A stretch of DNA of 64,000 nucleotides, taken from contig NZ_JAUCEN010000002.1 in assembly GCF_030348945.1 (NCBI RefSeq), positions 3,534,001 to 3,598,000 of the forward strand. The letters run 5' to 3'. The stretch comes from Peribacillus sp. ACCC06369. Lineage in GTDB: Bacteria; Bacillota; Bacilli; Bacillales; DSM-1321. Positions within the stretch are counted from its first letter, which is position 1. Each line of letters opens with the position of its first letter. Positions 62,200 through 64,000 of this stretch are shown here, in pieces. The notes under the pieces were generated by a model. It ran no database searches. It had not been told where the DNA came from and saw nothing but the letters and a program-made list of their open reading frames with translations. The translations under genes and the position numbers were made by a program.

Positions 62200-64000
62200 T
62201 CTTTCACCTTCTGTCCTAATTTATCCGTCTCCGGATATTCAATCCTGGAGTGGAAGATACCATTCAGCGATTCACATAAGGAATGCTTAACGATACTCAA
62301 TTCTCTCATAGTAATGTCACATTCATCAAATTGACCATCTTGAATCCTATCCTGAATGATGAAACTTACCAGTTCTTCAATCTTCTCTGGCGTTGGGTGC
62401 TGCATCGATCTCACTGCAGCTTCCACACTATCGGCAATGCCTATGACAGCTACTTCCTTCATTATCGCCCTTGGCCCGGGGTATCGGTAAGCTGCTTCCG
62501 GTGTGTCTTCATCCTGTTTTTTTGCCTTATGGTAGAAAAATTTCAATAAAGTGGTCCCGTGATGCTGCTCTGCAATATCCACAATCTCTTTCGGGAATTT
62601 TTGACTGCGCAGCATCTCCCCGCCATCTACAGCATGGGCAATGATGATATCCCTGCTCGTTTCCGGCTGGAGCCGATCATGCGGATTCTCCTCATTCATC
62701 TGGTTTTCGATGAAGAAATGCGGCCGCTTCGTTTTACCGATATCATGATAATAACTGCCGACCCTTGCCAGCAATCCATTCGACCCGATGGCTTCACATG
62801 CAGATTCCGCCAAATTGGCGACCATTACACTGTGATGATAAGTCCCAGGAGCCTCAATCAAGATCTTCCGCAGTAACGGATGATTGGGATTCGCAAGCTC
62901 GATAAGCTTAATGGATGATAAAATCCCGAAACCAGCCTCGAAAAACGGCAACAGCCCCATTGTCAAAACGGCTGAACCCACTCCGGAACCTATGGCAGCA
63001 GCAGCATAATATAAATACTCCATTCTAGTATAATGGCCGTCCATAATAAAAATGAGAGAAAAAACAAATGCGATATTGATTAAGGACAAAAGCAGCCCTG
63101 CTACCAACACCTTTGATTTGAAATTGGGTCTTGATAAGATGATGATTGCCGTCAATCCCCCGAAAATGATATAAAGCCCCATCGAGAAATCCAGATTTCC
63201 AGGTGTATCACCATTAAATATAATCGTACCATACGAACCTAACAATATGATCATGGCTACCGCTAACTTATCATTCAATAATATCTTTATGAGCATCGCC
63301 GCCATGGCACCCGGGAAAATGTATTCCAAATTCGAATTTTTAAGGTCTGCCAGAATGCTGACCGTTTTCATGGTAGCCATTGAAAGGATAAAGACAAGAC
63401 TGAAGATCAATAACTGATTGTACTTGTTGTCCTTTTTTGAAATGGAAAAGTGGAAAAAGTAATAAAAAGCGGCAATGGTCAGAAATATGAATAGCAGCAG
63501 GCCGATATACGGGTAGATGGTAGACTCGGTATTTAAAAAGCCTGCCAATTCCAGCTGCCTATATACATCCCTGTCCACTAACTGATTTTCTTCAACGATG
63601 ATCTGTCCTTGGAGGATCCTGATCGGCTCCACGCTCTCGACCGCTTTCCTTCGCTGTTCCTCGGTTTTGTCCTTATCGAAAAACACATTCTGAATGATTG
63701 CCGTACGGGCAAGGGAATTGGAGGCTTTTTTCATATCGCTATTGATGCTCATATAGCCCAATTCCTCTACAACCTTTTTCTTGGCATTTTCGACGTCACT
63801 GGCAGCGATCCGGGAGCTCATCACATTATTCACGGCAGTAATGGTTGAATCCTTCGCAATTTTCAACTCATCTTCATCCGCCTGCACTAAAGCAAGAAAA
63901 ACGGATTCCTCAATATCTTTATTGACTTCATCGGTCAATTTTTCTTTTAATATGGAAACTTTTTGAGCATCCGTCTTTACGGTCCCTTTTTTATCTTCTT
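62196..64000 (-). CDS. pgpH: 7TM-HD phosphodiesterase PgpH (YqfF), 5' part missing
   Basis: About 600 C-terminal residues; the frame is open to the right edge, so the TTG at 63938 is internal and not the start. Visible are part of the extracellular domain, about seven transmembrane helices (roughly 62960-63540) and the cytoplasmic HD domain ([35 protein letters not shown]). The family cleaves cyclic di-AMP to pApA. First of the pgpH-ybeY-dgkA-cdd-era series. Confidence 0.93.
   Translation of the reverse strand, partial: EDKKGTVKTDAQKVSILKEKLTDEVNKDIEESVFLALVQADEDELKIAKDSTITAVNNVMSSRIAASDVENAKKKVVEELGYMSINSDMKKASNSLARTAIIQNVFFDKDKTEEQRRKAVESVEPIRILQGQIIVEENQLVDRDVYRQLELAGFLNTESTIYPYIGLLLFIFLTIAAFYYFFHFSISKKDNKYNQLLIFSLVFILSMATMKTVSILADLKNSNLEYIFPGAMAAMLIKILLNDKLAVAMIILLGSYGTIIFNGDTPGNLDFSMGLYIIFGGLTAIIILSRPNFKSKVLVAGLLLSLINIAFVFSLIFIMDGHYTRMEYLYYAAAAIGSGVGSAVLTMGLLPFFEAGFGILSSIKLIELANPNHPLLRKILIEAPGTYHHSVMVANLAESACEAIGSNGLLARVGSYYHDIGKTKRPHFFIENQMNEENPHDRLQPETSRDIIIAHAVDGGEMLRSQKFPKEIVDIAEQHHGTTLLKFFYHKAKKQDEDTPEAAYRYPGPRAIMKEVAVIGIADSVEAAVRSMQHPTPEKIEELVSFIIQDRIQDGQFDECDITMRELSIVKHSLCESLNGIFHSRIEYPETDKLGQKVKE

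Noticed and set aside
62196..63938. TTG 63938 as the start of pgpH
   Set aside because: The frame stays open with protein-like sequence to the window edge, and the full family member is longer, so this start is internal.

Overview
The window reads as chromosomal DNA of an endospore-forming, low-GC Bacillaceae bacterium. Gene content and order match the Bacillus subtilis yqg-yqf region almost gene for gene: mgsR, yqgX, yqgT, yqgS, glcK, gluP, pst, pbpA, sodA, ispG, zur, nfo, cshB, ispH, cccA, sigA, dnaG, ccpN, glyQS, recO, era, cdd, dgkA, ybeY, pgpH. A lineage near Peribacillus (Bacillus simplex group) is plausible, but that is inference from general resemblance. I saw no rRNA, tRNA, CRISPR array or intact IS transposase.

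Region 1 (about 1-8,536) is the right-hand end of an integrated phage-like element. It has small phage-type proteins, AT-rich cargo genes and, last, a large serine recombinase on the minus strand. The element has inserted in comGA exactly at the codons of the ATPase Walker A motif: the comGA N-terminal half (8531-8983) breaks off after Phe-Thr-Gly-Pro-Thr. The other att junction and the rest of the comG operon lie left of the window. The cargo includes a lipoprotein, several membrane proteins, a tightly coupled HNH nuclease plus membrane protein pair (a candidate two-gene defence cassette), a DNA-binding-like protein with a Lys/Ala-rich linker, and a zinc-finger/NUMOD1-like protein. A dispersed imperfect repeat of about 50 bp (1796-1857, 3587-3640, 5406-5461, a weaker one near 6285-6330) lies in the gaps between these cargo modules.

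Region 2 (9.0-25.2 kb) holds stress and envelope genes: mgsR with a candidate sigma-B promoter, a SufR/ArsR-type regulator with a palindromic operator, a MidA-type methyltransferase, yqgX/W/U/T, an LTA synthase, glcK-yqgQ, rhomboid protease gluP, yqgO, folate cyclo-ligase, rpmG and yqzD-yqzC. Region 3 (25.3-32.2 kb) is the phosphate operon pstS-pstC-pstA-pstB-phoU behind a clear array of PhoP boxes, then pbpA. Region 4 (32.3-49.9 kb) carries yqgE, sodA, yqgC/B, a SinI-like micropeptide too short for usual ORF calling, yqfZ, ispG, yqfX/W, zur-znuBC, nfo-cshB, yqfQ, ispH, yqfO-trmK and cccA. It also has two non-coding repeat clusters (33637-33895 and 44512-44654). Region 5 (50.0-64.0 kb) is the macromolecular synthesis block: sigA-dnaG-yaiI, yqfL-ccpN, glyS-glyQ behind a T-box riboswitch, and recO-yqzL-era-cdd-dgkA-ybeY-pgpH, the last running off the right edge.

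Regions 2-5 are conserved housekeeping DNA; the novelty is in region 1 and in scattered regulatory DNA: PhoP boxes, Spo0A-like boxes before yqzD and the SinI-like gene, Per/Fur-like palindromes before mgsR, a Zur-like site before znuC, and the structured leader of a 34-codon ORF.
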